Shown: positions 49,594 through 57,401, numbered from the stretch's first letter. The stretch is 64,000 nucleotides of DNA from Ectothiorhodospiraceae bacterium (GCA_024234875.1 JACKNM010000005.1:372001-436000); one strand, 5' to 3'. Notes: generated from the letters alone by a model not told the origin. Numbers and translations: made by a program.

Positions 49594-50258
49594 GCCCGAT
49601 GTCGGCCGCCCAGATCGCGGCCGCGCGCGCCGCGGGGCCACCGCCCTGCTTGCCGGGCTTCGAGCACGTCAACCGCTATTTCGACGCCCAGCGCGAGATG
49701 TATGCGGCGAAGATCCTGCCGGGTGAGTACTACGTCACGACCGGCGACGAGCTGGTCGCGACCGTGCTCGGCTCGTGCGTGTCGGCGTGCCTGCGCGACA
49801 CGGTGAGCGGTGTCGGCGGGATGAACCATTTCATGCTCCCCGATCAGTCGCCGGGCAGGAACGACCCGTGGGCGGAGACCGGTGTGAGCGCGGCCACGCG
49901 ATACGGCATCCACGCCATGGAGCACCTCATCAACGATGTTCTGAAACACGGCGGCCGACGCGATCGGCTGGAGATCAAGGTGGTCGGTGGCGGCAAGGTG
50001 CTCGCATCGATGACCAACATCGGTGCGCGCAACATCGCCTTCGTGCGGAGCTATCTCAAGGCCGAGGGCCTGCGCGTGGTCGGCGAGGATCTCGGCGACA
50101 ACTACCCCCGGAAGGTCGTCTATCAGCCGAAGACCGGACGGGCCTGGGTCCGCAAGCTACGCGACCTGCACAACTCGACCCTCATCGAGCGCGAGACGAG
50201 TTACCGCAAGTCGTTGGGGCAGCAGGCGGTGGCCTCGGGCGGCGTCGAGCTCTTCTGA
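49590..50258 (+). CDS. cheD: Chemoreceptor glutamine deamidase CheD
   Basis: 222 residues from ATG 49590, overlapping the cheR stop. CheD deamidates receptor glutamines to glutamates. The catalytic Cys is in VATVLGSCVSACLRD, with the His in GGMNHFMLPD and a Thr/Ser-rich partner region ARYGIHAMEHLINDVLKHGG (seen as TRYGIHAME). EIKVVGGGKVLASMTNIGARNI is also characteristic. An N-terminal extension of about 45 residues and a C-terminal tail ending SGGVELF are additional to the minimal fold; the last three residues match the end of the MCP encoded two genes downstream. Confidence 0.94.
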   Translation: MSPMSAAQIAAARAAGPPPCLPGFEHVNRYFDAQREMYAAKILPGEYYVTTGDELVATVLGSCVSACLRDTVSGVGGMNHFMLPDQSPGRNDPWAETGVSAATRYGIHAMEHLINDVLKHGGRRDRLEIKVVGGGKVLASMTNIGARNIAFVRSYLKAEGLRVVGEDLGDNYPRKVVYQPKTGRAWVRKLRDLHNSTLIERETSYRKSLGQQAVASGGVELF

Positions 50259-50279
50259 ACAGGCAACGGAAAGCGAGCC

Positions 50280-51347
50280 ATGAACAACAAGATTCGCGTT
50301 CTCGTGGTCGACGACTCGGCTCTGGTTCGCAAGCTGCTCACTCGCATCCTCGACGAGGACCCGGGCATCGAGGTGGTGGGCAATGCGCCGGATCCGTACG
50401 TGGCGCGTGACAAGATCAAGGCGCTGTCGCCCGATGTCCTCACCCTGGACGTCGAGATGCCGCGCATGGACGGCATCACCTTCCTGCGCAACTTGATGCG
50501 CCTGCGCCCGATGCCGGTGGTCATGATCTCGTCGCTGACCGAGCAGGGGGCGGACGTCACCCTGGAGGCGCTCGAGGTCGGGGCGGTGGACTTCATCACC
50601 AAGCCGGCGCTCGACGTCGCCCACGGACTCGACGAGTACGCGCGCGACATCGTGGCCAAGGTGAAGATGGCGGCGCGGGTGCCGCCCGGTGCCCTGGCGC
50701 GCAAGGCCAGGCGTCTGGCGGCGGTGACGACCGAGCCCGGCTCGCCGCCGCCGCCGCCGAGTCGCCGGCTGCGCACCACCGACCGGGTGCTCGCGATCGG
50801 CGCGTCCACCGGGGGCACGGAGGCCATTCGCGCGGTGCTCGAGCGCCTCGGTCCCGACTGCCCTGGAACCGTCATCGCCCAGCACATCCCGCTGGCGTTC
50901 AGCGCCTCGTTCGCCGCGCGCCTCGACCGCATGTGCCCGTTGAGCGTCAAGCAGGCCGACGACGGCGACCCGATCATCCCCGGGCACGCCTACGTCGCGC
51001 CCGGCGACTCGCACCTGATGGTGGTGCGCGACGGCGCACGCTATCGCTGCAAGCTCTCCCAGGAGGCACCGGTGAATCGGCACCGACCGTCGGTGGACGT
51101 GTTGTTCGACTCGGTGGCGCGAAACGTCGGGCCGAACGCGATCGGGGTAATCCTCACCGGGATGGGCGCCGACGGTGCCCGGGGTCTGAAGTCGATGCGC
51201 GACAACGGGGCTCCGACCGTCGCTCAGGATGCCTCCACCAGCGTCGTGTGGGGCATGCCGGGAGAAGCGGTGAAGATGGACGCGGCGTCCCACGTCCTGC
51301 CTCTGGCGGACATCCCGACCCGCCTGCTCGAGCTCGCCCGGGTCTGA
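50280..51347 (+). CDS. cheB: Chemotaxis response regulator protein-glutamate methylesterase CheB
   Basis: 355 residues. The receiver domain has D11-D12 (VVDDSALVRK) and phospho-acceptor D57 in LTLDVEMPRMDG. A linker with a Pro run (about residues 157-161) leads to the methylesterase domain: nucleophile Ser in IGASTGGTEAI, catalytic His in IAQHIPLAFS, and Asp in LTGMGADGARGL. It removes methyl groups from receptors and, with CheR and CheD, forms the adaptation system of this operon. It lies 21 bases after cheD and ends 43 bases before a sigma-28-like site. Confidence 0.96.
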   Translation: MNNKIRVLVVDDSALVRKLLTRILDEDPGIEVVGNAPDPYVARDKIKALSPDVLTLDVEMPRMDGITFLRNLMRLRPMPVVMISSLTEQGADVTLEALEVGAVDFITKPALDVAHGLDEYARDIVAKVKMAARVPPGALARKARRLAAVTTEPGSPPPPPSRRLRTTDRVLAIGASTGGTEAIRAVLERLGPDCPGTVIAQHIPLAFSASFAARLDRMCPLSVKQADDGDPIIPGHAYVAPGDSHLMVVRDGARYRCKLSQEAPVNRHRPSVDVLFDSVARNVGPNAIGVILTGMGADGARGLKSMRDNGAPTVAQDASTSVVWGMPGEAVKMDAASHVLPLADIPTRLLELARV

Positions 51348-51390
51348 GCGACTCGTCACACCCGCCGTCCCCTGGCGGGCCGGCTCCGGC

Positions 51391-51417
51391 TCAAGTTCCG
51401 CCTGGCCGGAGCGATAA
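51391..51417 (+). promoter_or_regulatory. Sigma-28 (FliA)-like internal promoter before the last MCP gene
   Basis: TCAAGTTC (51391-51398), exactly 11 bases, then AGCGATAA (51410-51417): 6/8 and 6/8 to the FliA consensus. If used, transcription starts at about 51424, which excludes the GTG at 51420 as start codon and favours ATG 51450. Confidence 0.5.
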
Positions 51418-51449
51418 CGGTGACTATCGGAAGCTGTATCGACGTGACC

Positions 51450-52649
51450 ATGCCGCAGATCAGGCACCACTTGCTCGACCACTACCGCTGGCCCTTGGCG
51501 GTGAGCCTCGTCGCACTGGGCTGGCTGCTCCTGCATCCGGCCAGCGGTGCCTGGGTCGTCGCCCTGAGTCTCCTCGCCTGGCCGGTGGCCATTCACCTGC
51601 GGGTCGGCGATCGCGACGGAAACCAGGCCGAGGACGACGATGTCTCCAAGGAGGAGGAGCTGGAGCAGGCGAGAAAGGCGCTGGCGGAGGCGCGCGATCT
51701 GTTGTCGCGCGACGTCGACCACCACCTCTCCCCGTCACTGCTCGAGACGCGCGAGGAGATGGACCGCGTGCGCGTGCTCATCGGTGAGGCAGTGGAGGTG
51801 TTGTCGTCGAGCTTCCACGGGCTCGAGGAGCGCGGTCGGCGTCAGTGCGAGCTGCTGAGCGACACCCTGCGCGAGATGGGTGGCGAAGGGACGCTGCTCT
51901 CGGTGGCCGACTTCACCCGCGAGCTCGACTCGATCCTGCGCTACTTCGTGGATCTGACGGTCGAGATCAGCCACCAGAGCATGAACACGGTGAACCACAT
52001 CGACGACATGGCGAAGAACATGGACGCCATCGTCGACTTGCTGGGCGACGTGAAGTCGATCTCCGACCAGACCAATCTGCTGGCGTTGAACGCTGCCATC
52101 GAGGCGGCGCGCGCCGGTGAGGCGGGGCGGGGCTTCGCGGTGGTGGCCGACGAGGTGCGCAAGCTCTCCCAGCATTCCGGCACGTTCAACGACCAGATTC
52201 GCAGCCGCGTGCAGGGGGCGAAGGAGGGCGTGGAGCGGGCGCGGCAGGACGTGGGAGTGATGGCGTCGCGCGACTTGAGCGCCGCGCTGAGCGCCAAGTC
52301 GAAGGTCGACGCGATGCTCGGCCAGCTGAACGCGATGAGTCGCGCCGTCGAGACCAACATCGGCCGCATGACCCAGCTCAGCGGCGAGGTGAGCAGCGCG
52401 GTCGGCGACGCGGTGCGCTCGCTGCAGTTCGAGGACATGTCGCGGCAGCTCCTCGAGCATGGCGCGACACGTCTCGACGCGGTGGCTGCTGCGTTGTCGG
52501 CCAATGGCGGCAGGCGCGCCGCGGGACCGGCGGAGACGATTGCGAGGGTGCGCACGCAGATCGCGGAGTACGCCGCCGCCCGCGAGGCCGCCAAGGCGAC
52601 TCCGGTGGCGCAGGACAGTATGGAGAGCGGCGACATCGAGCTGTTCTGA
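51450..52649 (+). CDS. Membrane-anchored MCP-like protein without a periplasmic sensor
   Basis: 399 residues from ATG 51450 (GTG 51420 would add ten residues but lies upstream of the inferred transcription start). Two adjacent hydrophobic segments near the N-terminus (WPLAVSLVALGWLLLHPASGAWVVALSLLAWPVAIHL, in parts) form a hairpin anchor with almost no periplasmic loop. A coiled coil and an MCP signalling domain with tip ISDQTNLLALNAAIEAARAGEAGRGFAVVADEVR follow. There is no HAMP or obvious ligand domain. The far C-terminus is MESGDIELF. It probably works as an internal-signal receptor or adaptor. The second STAS gene lies 102 bases downstream. Confidence 0.88.
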   Translation: MPQIRHHLLDHYRWPLAVSLVALGWLLLHPASGAWVVALSLLAWPVAIHLRVGDRDGNQAEDDDVSKEEELEQARKALAEARDLLSRDVDHHLSPSLLETREEMDRVRVLIGEAVEVLSSSFHGLEERGRRQCELLSDTLREMGGEGTLLSVADFTRELDSILRYFVDLTVEISHQSMNTVNHIDDMAKNMDAIVDLLGDVKSISDQTNLLALNAAIEAARAGEAGRGFAVVADEVRKLSQHSGTFNDQIRSRVQGAKEGVERARQDVGVMASRDLSAALSAKSKVDAMLGQLNAMSRAVETNIGRMTQLSGEVSSAVGDAVRSLQFEDMSRQLLEHGATRLDAVAAALSANGGRRAAGPAETIARVRTQIAEYAAAREAAKATPVAQDSMESGDIELF

Positions 52650-52751
52650 GCGACGATGTCCCCCCGAGATGCTCGCCCACGGCGAGATACGAGATCCCCC
52701 GCGGCGTGACGCCCGGGTCGGCAAGGCGAATCGGTCTGGAGGTCTGAACGG

Positions 52752-53057
52752 ATGTCGGTGAGCGCGGATTTCGACGCGGGCTCCAAGAGCACGCGGATCA
52801 AGGTGTCTGGTCGGTTCGATTTCGGCTGCCACCAGCAGTTTCGGCAGGCCTACGAGGGGTCACCGGGCAAGGGCGGTCGCTACGTGGTCGACCTCGGCCA
52901 GACCGAGTACATGGACAGCTCCGCGCTCGGCATGCTGCTGATGTTGCGTGAGTACGCCGGTGGCGAGAGCAGCGATGTCCGCATCACCAATCCCCGAGAG
53001 GAGATCATGAAGGTGCTGCAGATCGCGAACTTCCAGAAGCTGTTCCGAATCGGCTGA
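52752..53057 (+). CDS. Stand-alone STAS anti-sigma-factor-antagonist protein (second copy)
   Basis: 101 residues, a STAS domain of the RsbV/SpoIIAA type with GRFDFGCHQQFRQAYEG, VVDLGQTEYMDSSALGMLLMLRE and EIMKVLQIANFQKLFRIG. The phosphorylatable Ser lies in MDSSALG. It resembles Pseudomonas HsbA, an anti-sigma-antagonist that links FlgM, motility and c-di-GMP; that resemblance is from memory of the family. No RsbW-type kinase or PP2C phosphatase is adjacent. It is the last gene of the chemosensory block, convergent with dsbA. Confidence 0.88.
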   Translation: MSVSADFDAGSKSTRIKVSGRFDFGCHQQFRQAYEGSPGKGGRYVVDLGQTEYMDSSALGMLLMLREYAGGESSDVRITNPREEIMKVLQIANFQKLFRIG

Positions 53058-53102
53058 GCCGTGGGCGCCGGACGGGCTCGCCACCCGGCGGCGCCCGCCC
53101 GG

Positions 53103-53825
53103 TCACTGCTGGTGCTCGCGCTCCGCCAGCGCGGCGGTGATGCGGGCCATGTTCTCGTAGCTCCCGGCGAGGTTGCCGACGACGCGGTACTTGCCGTTCA
53201 CGATCACCGACGGAGTGCCCTGCACGCCGTATCGCGCCTGCATCACCTCGGACTTGCGCACCAGCGATTCCACCGCGAAGGAGTCGAAGGTCTTCGCGAA
53301 GTCCTCCTTCGACACGCCATGGCCGGCGAAGAACTCCATCAGGGACTCTCGGGTGTCCAGTGCCTGGCGCTTCTCGTGGATGGCCTCGAACAGCGGGCGG
53401 TGGATCTTCGCCACCACGCCGAGCAGCTCCGCGGTGTAGTAGGCACGCGCGTGCGCGCGCCAGCTGTCACGAAAGACCGCGGGCATCCGGCGCAACACCA
53501 CGTAATCCGGCTTGCTCGCCTCGTAGCGCTCCATCTCCGGAAGGAACCGGAAGCAGTGCGGGCATCCGTACCAGAAGACGTCGACCACCTCGACCTTTCC
53601 GGCATCCACCTCGGTCGGCTGTGGTGGTTGAACCACCTGGTAGCGACCGTCGAGCGAGTCTCCTGACTGCTGCGCCGTGGCTGGCGCGGAGAGCGCGAGC
53701 GCAGTGGCGAGCGTGCCCGCGCCGAGGGCGAGCATCATCCGCCGTCGGCCCAGGACCACGGCGGAGCCCGGGGCCGGGTGGAGCCAGGGGGACGCGACGC
53801 GACGGAGCGGCGAGGGGGTTGGCAT
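53103..53825 (-). CDS. dsbA: Thiol:disulfide interchange protein DsbA
   Basis: 240 residues from ATG 53825, with AAGGA upstream. A long N-region and signal sequence (RRRMMLALGAGTLATALALSAPATAQQ) export it to the periplasm. The thioredoxin-fold active site is CPHC in VVDVFWYGCPHCFRFLPEME, as in DsbA, and the cis-Pro loop is YGVQGTPSVIVNGKYRV. It introduces disulfides into exported proteins and aids cytochrome c maturation indirectly. It is encoded downstream of two cytochrome c genes on the same strand, the arrangement known from pseudomonads. Confidence 0.93.
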   Translation of the reverse strand: MPTPSPLRRVASPWLHPAPGSAVVLGRRRMMLALGAGTLATALALSAPATAQQSGDSLDGRYQVVQPPQPTEVDAGKVEVVDVFWYGCPHCFRFLPEMERYEASKPDYVVLRRMPAVFRDSWRAHARAYYTAELLGVVAKIHRPLFEAIHEKRQALDTRESLMEFFAGHGVSKEDFAKTFDSFAVESLVRKSEVMQARYGVQGTPSVIVNGKYRVVGNLAGSYENMARITAALAEREHQQ

Positions 53826-54006
53826 CGGCGAATTCCTTCGAGTCCAGAGTGTGGCGCAGCCGCGGAACTGGCCCGGGCTCCAAGACTGAGGCGCCCGCGA
53901 GGCACGAAAGTTCCCTGTCGTGGGCCGCCGCCGGCTTGCCCGGGCCCCCTGGCCCGGCCGCCGAGGGCAGCAGCGGGCCCGGTGCGTGGGCCCGCCGCGC
54001 TGGTGC

Positions 54007-54627
54007 TCAGTGGAGGCCGGCGATGTACTCGGCGACGGCCTCGATCTCCTCGTCCGACAGCCAGCGGGCAGCATTGCGCATCATCTGATTCACGTCGTTC
54101 GCGCGATGACCCTGGCGGAAGGCGCGAAGCTGGGCCGCAGTGTACTGCGCGTGTTGACCGGACAGACTCGGGAAGCCTGCCAGAGCGTCGCCACCGCCGC
54201 GCGGGCCGTGACAGGCGGTGCAGGCGGGGACGCCGTTGGCCAGGTTGCCGCCGCGGTAGATCTGCTCGCCGAGGGCGACTCGCTCGGCGCTGGCGAAGCC
54301 ACCACTTCCGGTCTGCTCGGCGAAGTAGGCGCCGAGATTCGCCATGTCGTCCTCACTCAGCCCGGCGACCATGCCGGCCATGATGGCGTTCTGGCGCGCC
54401 TCTCCGGCCTTGAAGTCGGCGAGCTGCTTGGCGAGGTAGCCGGCGTGCTGGCCGGCGAGCTTCGGCCATTCCGGATTCACGCTGTTGCCGTCGGCCCCGT
54501 GGCAGCTCGTGCAGAGCTGCTCCGCCTTCGCCTTGCCGGCTGCCACGTCGGCGGCCATGGCATTGGCGCCGAGAAGCAGCCCCAGCGCTCCACAGAGGAC
54601 GATGCTCGCGTGCGTAATCTTGGTCAT
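54007..54627 (-). CDS. Diheme cytochrome c4
   Basis: 206 residues. The signal peptide ends near residue 25 (ALGLLLGANAMAAD). Two c-type heme sites are present: CTSCH in the N-terminal half and CTACH in the C-terminal half, each followed by its own distal Met region (MAGMVAGLS and MMRNAARWLS). The two-domain c4 pattern is clear from the repeated LAGQHAGYLAKQLADFK and LSGQHAQYTAAQLRAFR. It is a periplasmic electron carrier to terminal oxidases. A related monoheme gene lies 99 bases upstream on the same strand. Confidence 0.93.
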   Translation of the reverse strand: MTKITHASIVLCGALGLLLGANAMAADVAAGKAKAEQLCTSCHGADGNSVNPEWPKLAGQHAGYLAKQLADFKAGEARQNAIMAGMVAGLSEDDMANLGAYFAEQTGSGGFASAERVALGEQIYRGGNLANGVPACTACHGPRGGGDALAGFPSLSGQHAQYTAAQLRAFRQGHRANDVNQMMRNAARWLSDEEIEAVAEYIAGLH

Positions 54628-54726
54628 TGGGTCGCCTGTCTAGCGGGGAGTGTGTTCATGCGGCGTCACGCGCCGCCCGTCGAGCCGGCCGCGATGCCGG
54701 AGGTCCGTGGTCTCGTCCGGAGCCGG

Positions 54727-55092
54727 TCAGCGCTGCTCCTGCCGGGCATAGAACGCCGCGATGTCCTCGATGTCCTGGGGGCTCAGGGCGGCGGCCTGGG
54801 GCGACATCAGCGGGTCGCGCCGTGCTCCCGACTTGAACGCCTCCATCTGCTTGACCAGGTAGCGCGCATGCTGCCCCGCGAGCTTCGGCCACTCCGGGTT
54901 GATGCTGTTGCCGTCCGGTCCGTGGCAGGCGGCGCAGGCCTGCGCCTTGCGCTGTCCGGCCGCCGGGTCGCCGATCCCCGCTGCCGTCGCCTGACCGGCG
55001 ATCAGGATTCCGAGCGCGAGCGCCACCTTCCGCGCGGCGGCCTGGGCGAGCGGCGGACGCGGGGCTTCGGCGGCAGGGGTGGCGTGACACAT
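54727..55092 (-). CDS. Monoheme cytochrome c (c4/c5-like)
   Basis: 121 residues from ATG 55092. A signal sequence (ARKVALALGILIAGQATAAG) follows a longer than usual hydrophilic start. The heme site is CAACH, followed by GPDGNSINPEWPKLAGQHARYLVKQM and a distal Met region with PLMSPQAAALS. The segment after the heme is nearly the same as that of the N-terminal half of the neighbouring cytochrome c4, so the two probably arose by duplication. It is periplasmic and likely co-expressed with c4. The first promoter of the leftward cyt c/c4/dsbA group lies between it and engB. Confidence 0.9.
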   Translation of the reverse strand: MCHATPAAEAPRPPLAQAAARKVALALGILIAGQATAAGIGDPAAGQRKAQACAACHGPDGNSINPEWPKLAGQHARYLVKQMEAFKSGARRDPLMSPQAAALSPQDIEDIAAFYARQEQR

Positions 55093-55282
55093 GGACAGCG
55101 CTCCCGTGTACGGATTCGGGCCAACAAGAAGCCGCGCTATATAGCAGGAGCGCGCGATCGAGATCAACCGAGGCGCGCCCCTCGACTCGCCGCTCGCGGT
55201 GCGCGGGCGGGCCGTCGAAGGGTACCATCCCGACCCGGCGGCTCCGTGCCGCGACCTTACCGCCCCGGAGCCCCGACGCGCG
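55093..55282. promoter_or_regulatory. Divergent promoter region of the cytochrome c group and engB
   Basis: 190 bases between divergent genes. The GCTATATAGC dyad at about 55134-55143 is the only AT-rich spot and could provide a -10 (TATAT) for the leftward cytochrome genes. No matching -35 is convincing. Confidence 0.35.
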
Positions 55283-56044
55283 ATGCCCGGCAATCAGCGA
55301 CGCATCCCCCGCCCCGAGCGAGCGCGCCCCGCGTCCGACGCGGCCGGCGCCGACGCGCTGCTCCGCCGCCGACTGCGCGCGGCGCGTTTTCGTTGCGCCA
55401 TTCCGGCCGGCGTGGCCCTGCCACCGGACGAGGGCGCCGAGGTCGCCTTCGTCGGGCGATCCAACGTCGGCAAGTCGAGCGCGATCAACCGCCTCGTGGA
55501 TCAGGTCAAGCTGGCGCGGGTGGCGCGCACGCCGGGACGCACGCGAGCGCTCAATTTCTTCGATCTCGACGCGCGTCGGCGACTGGTGGACTTGCCTGGC
55601 TACGGCTACGCCAAGGTGCCGGAGGCGGAGCGCCGGGCATGGGCCGGGCTCGTCGAGCGCTATCTCCGTTCGCGGGCGGCGCTGCGCGGGGTGGTCCTGC
55701 TGATGGACGTGCGTCGCCCGTTGACCCCGCTCGACCAGACGTTGCTCGACTGGGCGGTGGAGATGGCGATCCCGCTGCACGTCGTGCTGACCAAGTCGGA
55801 CAAGCTCTCGCGGGGCGCGGCGGCGTCCGCCCTGGCGGCGACCCGACGCGCCCTCGCCCGCGACGGTGCGTCGCTCTCGGTCCAGCTCATGAGCAGCCTC
55901 GACGGCAGCGGCGTGGACGCGCTGCGCCGACAGGTGGGCGTCTGGCTGGAGCTGCTCGACGACGCGGCGGGTGACGCGCCGAGTCCGCCCGCTGGCTCCG
56001 GGCAAAAAGAAGCCCCGGCTCAATGTTCGGGGGGGAAGGACTGA
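55283..56044 (+). CDS. engB: Ribosome biogenesis GTPase EngB/YsxC
   Basis: 253 residues from ATG 55283. An Era/EngB-type GTPase needed for large-subunit assembly. G1 is VAFVGRSNVGKSSAINRL, the G2 Thr is in RTPGRTRALNFF, G3 is LVDLPGYGYAKVPE, and G4 is VVLTKSDKLSRG. The N-terminal extension of about 55 basic residues is longer than in E. coli. The C-terminus runs into GC-rich palindromic sequence: the last 11 codons overlap the first arm of the hairpin series that follows. In enterics and pseudomonads the same gene neighbours polA and a small RNA gene. Confidence 0.94.
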   Translation: MPGNQRRIPRPERARPASDAAGADALLRRRLRAARFRCAIPAGVALPPDEGAEVAFVGRSNVGKSSAINRLVDQVKLARVARTPGRTRALNFFDLDARRRLVDLPGYGYAKVPEAERRAWAGLVERYLRSRAALRGVVLLMDVRRPLTPLDQTLLDWAVEMAIPLHVVLTKSDKLSRGAAASALAATRRALARDGASLSVQLMSSLDGSGVDALRRQVGVWLELLDDAAGDAPSPPAGSGQKEAPAQCSGGKD

Positions 56045-56169
56045 TGCCGGGGCAAAGGCCCGACGGGCCGGGGAAGCCCGCCGGATCCCGCTCAGGGAGG
56101 TGAGAGCGGGGAGCACCGCGCTGCCCGGTCGGGGGGGACCGGGCTCGGGGACGGACGCGACACGGTGCT
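56012..56169 (+). ncRNA. Candidate structured RNA region following engB
   Basis: Consecutive perfect hairpins are visible: GCCCCGGC/GCCGGGGC (56012-56019 with 56046-56053); GGCCC/GGGCC (56057-56069); CCCGCTC/GAGCGGG (56087-56093 with 56104-56110), whose loop exposes AGGGAGGTGA; and an outer AGCACCG/CGGTGCT (56112-56118 with 56163-56169) enclosing GCCCGGTC/GACCGGGC (56123-56130 with 56137-56144). No T-run follows. Several nested pairs in 160 bases exceed what GC-richness alone readily gives. It may be a 3'-UTR-derived or independent small RNA; the identity is unknown. Confidence 0.45.
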
Positions 56170-56692
56170 CTGTACCCTCAGAGCGCGCCGGCAGCCGAAA
56201 GTTCCCTGCCGCGCCCCGACGAATCATGCACATCCGGCCGAATGTGTCGTCGTTGCGCGCTGCGCAATCTCGGCGGAACGCTCAAAGAGCCTTGTGTTTT
56301 CGCATAACTCTCTGATTGTGCAGGCAAAGTATCTGGTTGGTGATTTTTTGACACTTTCGTTGCAAGCCGTTGAGCGCCAGACACTTCCGAGCGTTTCGGG
56401 CAGCTCATCCACAGAGATATCCACAAGGAATGTGGATATCTGGCGCGCCGCGGCAGCCGCGACCCGTGCTCGGGCCCGGCAGCGGACGGGGCACGGCACC
56501 CGGCGGCGTCTCGGCGCCACGGGGTGGAACCCGGCGTGGGAGCATTGGCGACGCGGCGGTGACGGCCGCTCCACGCGCTGGCCGCACTGGCGTCGGACGA
56601 CGAGATGCCGCCGCCCGGGCGGCCGGGCGGTGGCGATGATCGAGGTGGCGAGCCCGCGGCGCGCGAGCTGGCGGGGCTGGTCTCGGGGCCGC
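56045..56692. other. 648-base convergent intergenic region
   Basis: The left part holds the hairpin series after engB. Bases about 56270-56385 are markedly AT-richer than the surroundings (TTGTGTTTTCGCATAACTC, GATTTTTTGACAC). Bases 56405-56440 carry three DnaA-box-like 9-mers. The rest, 56441-56692, is GC-rich without a credible ORF. No gene was found on either strand. Confidence 0.5.
56405..56440. promoter_or_regulatory. Cluster of three DnaA-box-like sites with a 10-5-10 palindrome
   Basis: TCATCCACA (56405-56413), ATATCCACA (56417-56425) and, on the other strand, TGTGGATAT (56431-56439) each differ from the DnaA box TTATCCACA by one base. The last two form a perfect inverted repeat, GATATCCACA/TGTGGATATC, around AGGAA. 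An AT-rich tract lies directly to the left. It could be a DnaA-titrating or origin-like site, or the operator of an unidentified regulator. Confidence 0.5.
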
Positions 56693-56896
56693 TCAGCCCA
56701 TGCCGTACTTGCGGCGGAACTTGTCGACGCGCCCGGCGGTGTCGACGATCTTCTGCTGCCCGGTATAGAACGGATGGCAGGCCGAGCAGACCTCGAGATG
56801 CAGATCGTGCCCGAGCGTGGAGCGGGTCTCGAACGAGTTCCCGCAGCTACAGGAGACGGTGATCGACTTGTACTCGGGGTGGGTGTCGGTCTTCAT
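56693..56896 (-). CDS. rpmE: Ribosomal protein L31 (zinc-binding type)
   Basis: 67 residues from ATG 56896. The four zinc-ligand cysteines of the C+ form are present: CSCG in ITVSCSCGNSFETRST and CSACHPFYTGQQK. GRVDKFRRKYG near the C-terminus is the L31 signature. It is part of the 50S subunit and, in its zinc form, is used when zinc is sufficient. It is a monocistronic leftward gene whose 3' end faces engB across the long intergenic region. Confidence 0.95.
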   Translation of the reverse strand: MKTDTHPEYKSITVSCSCGNSFETRSTLGHDLHLEVCSACHPFYTGQQKIVDTAGRVDKFRRKYGMG

Positions 56897-57008
56897 CGGA
56901 TGGCTCCGGCCCTGAGGTGCCTGTTGGCGGGCCGCTCGCAAGGAGCGGCGAGCCGGCTATCGTAGCTTCATTCGCTGCGTACGGAAAGCCCGCCGACGTG
57001 GTGGTGGC

Positions 57009-57401
57009 TCAGTCGCGTCGACGCGATTCCGGGTCGCGGGCGGCGAAGGGCACCACATCAGCCCGCTGCCTCACCACCTGTCGATGGTCCTCGTGCGCGA
57101 GCGCGAGCGACTGAATCGCCTCCAGCAGGCCGTTCGGTCCCGCCACCCGCTCCCACATCAGCTCCGAGAGCTTGATGCAGGCGGCCATCGGATTGCTGGC
57201 GCGCGAGCGCACCACGTCCGCCTTCCACTGCAGGCCCTCCAGGCGCGGGCGCAGATGGGCCGGCGCGCGCGCCATCTCGGCCGCGAGCAGGGCGGCGCGC
57301 TCGCGCTCGAACGCCTCGGGGTCCTCCTTGGCCAGGCGGGCAAACCGATCGAAGTCGAAATCGTCGGCGGAATCGGAGATGTCAGGGGGCCTGGGCTTCA
57401 C
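57009..57401 (-). CDS. DUF3135 protein
   Basis: 130 residues. The FDFDRFARLAKEDPEAFERERAALLAAEMA segment and LEGLQWKADVVRSRASNPMAACIKLSELMWERV match the DUF3135 family, small helical cytosolic proteins of gammaproteobacteria with no assigned function. An acidic start is followed by an Arg-rich tail (ARDPESRRRD). There are no membrane segments or cysteines of note. It lies between ubiD and rpmE, both on the same strand, with 112 and 155 bases either side, and probably has its own promoter. Confidence 0.82.
   Translation of the reverse strand: MKPRPPDISDSADDFDFDRFARLAKEDPEAFERERAALLAAEMARAPAHLRPRLEGLQWKADVVRSRASNPMAACIKLSELMWERVAGPNGLLEAIQSLALAHEDHRQVVRQRADVVPFAARDPESRRRD

Noticed and set aside
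53904..56212. A 16-base near-repeat CGAAAGTTCCCTGYCG near 53906 and 56198
   Set aside because: One short match of this length is not remarkable in 64 kb, and neither copy has a consistent genic position.
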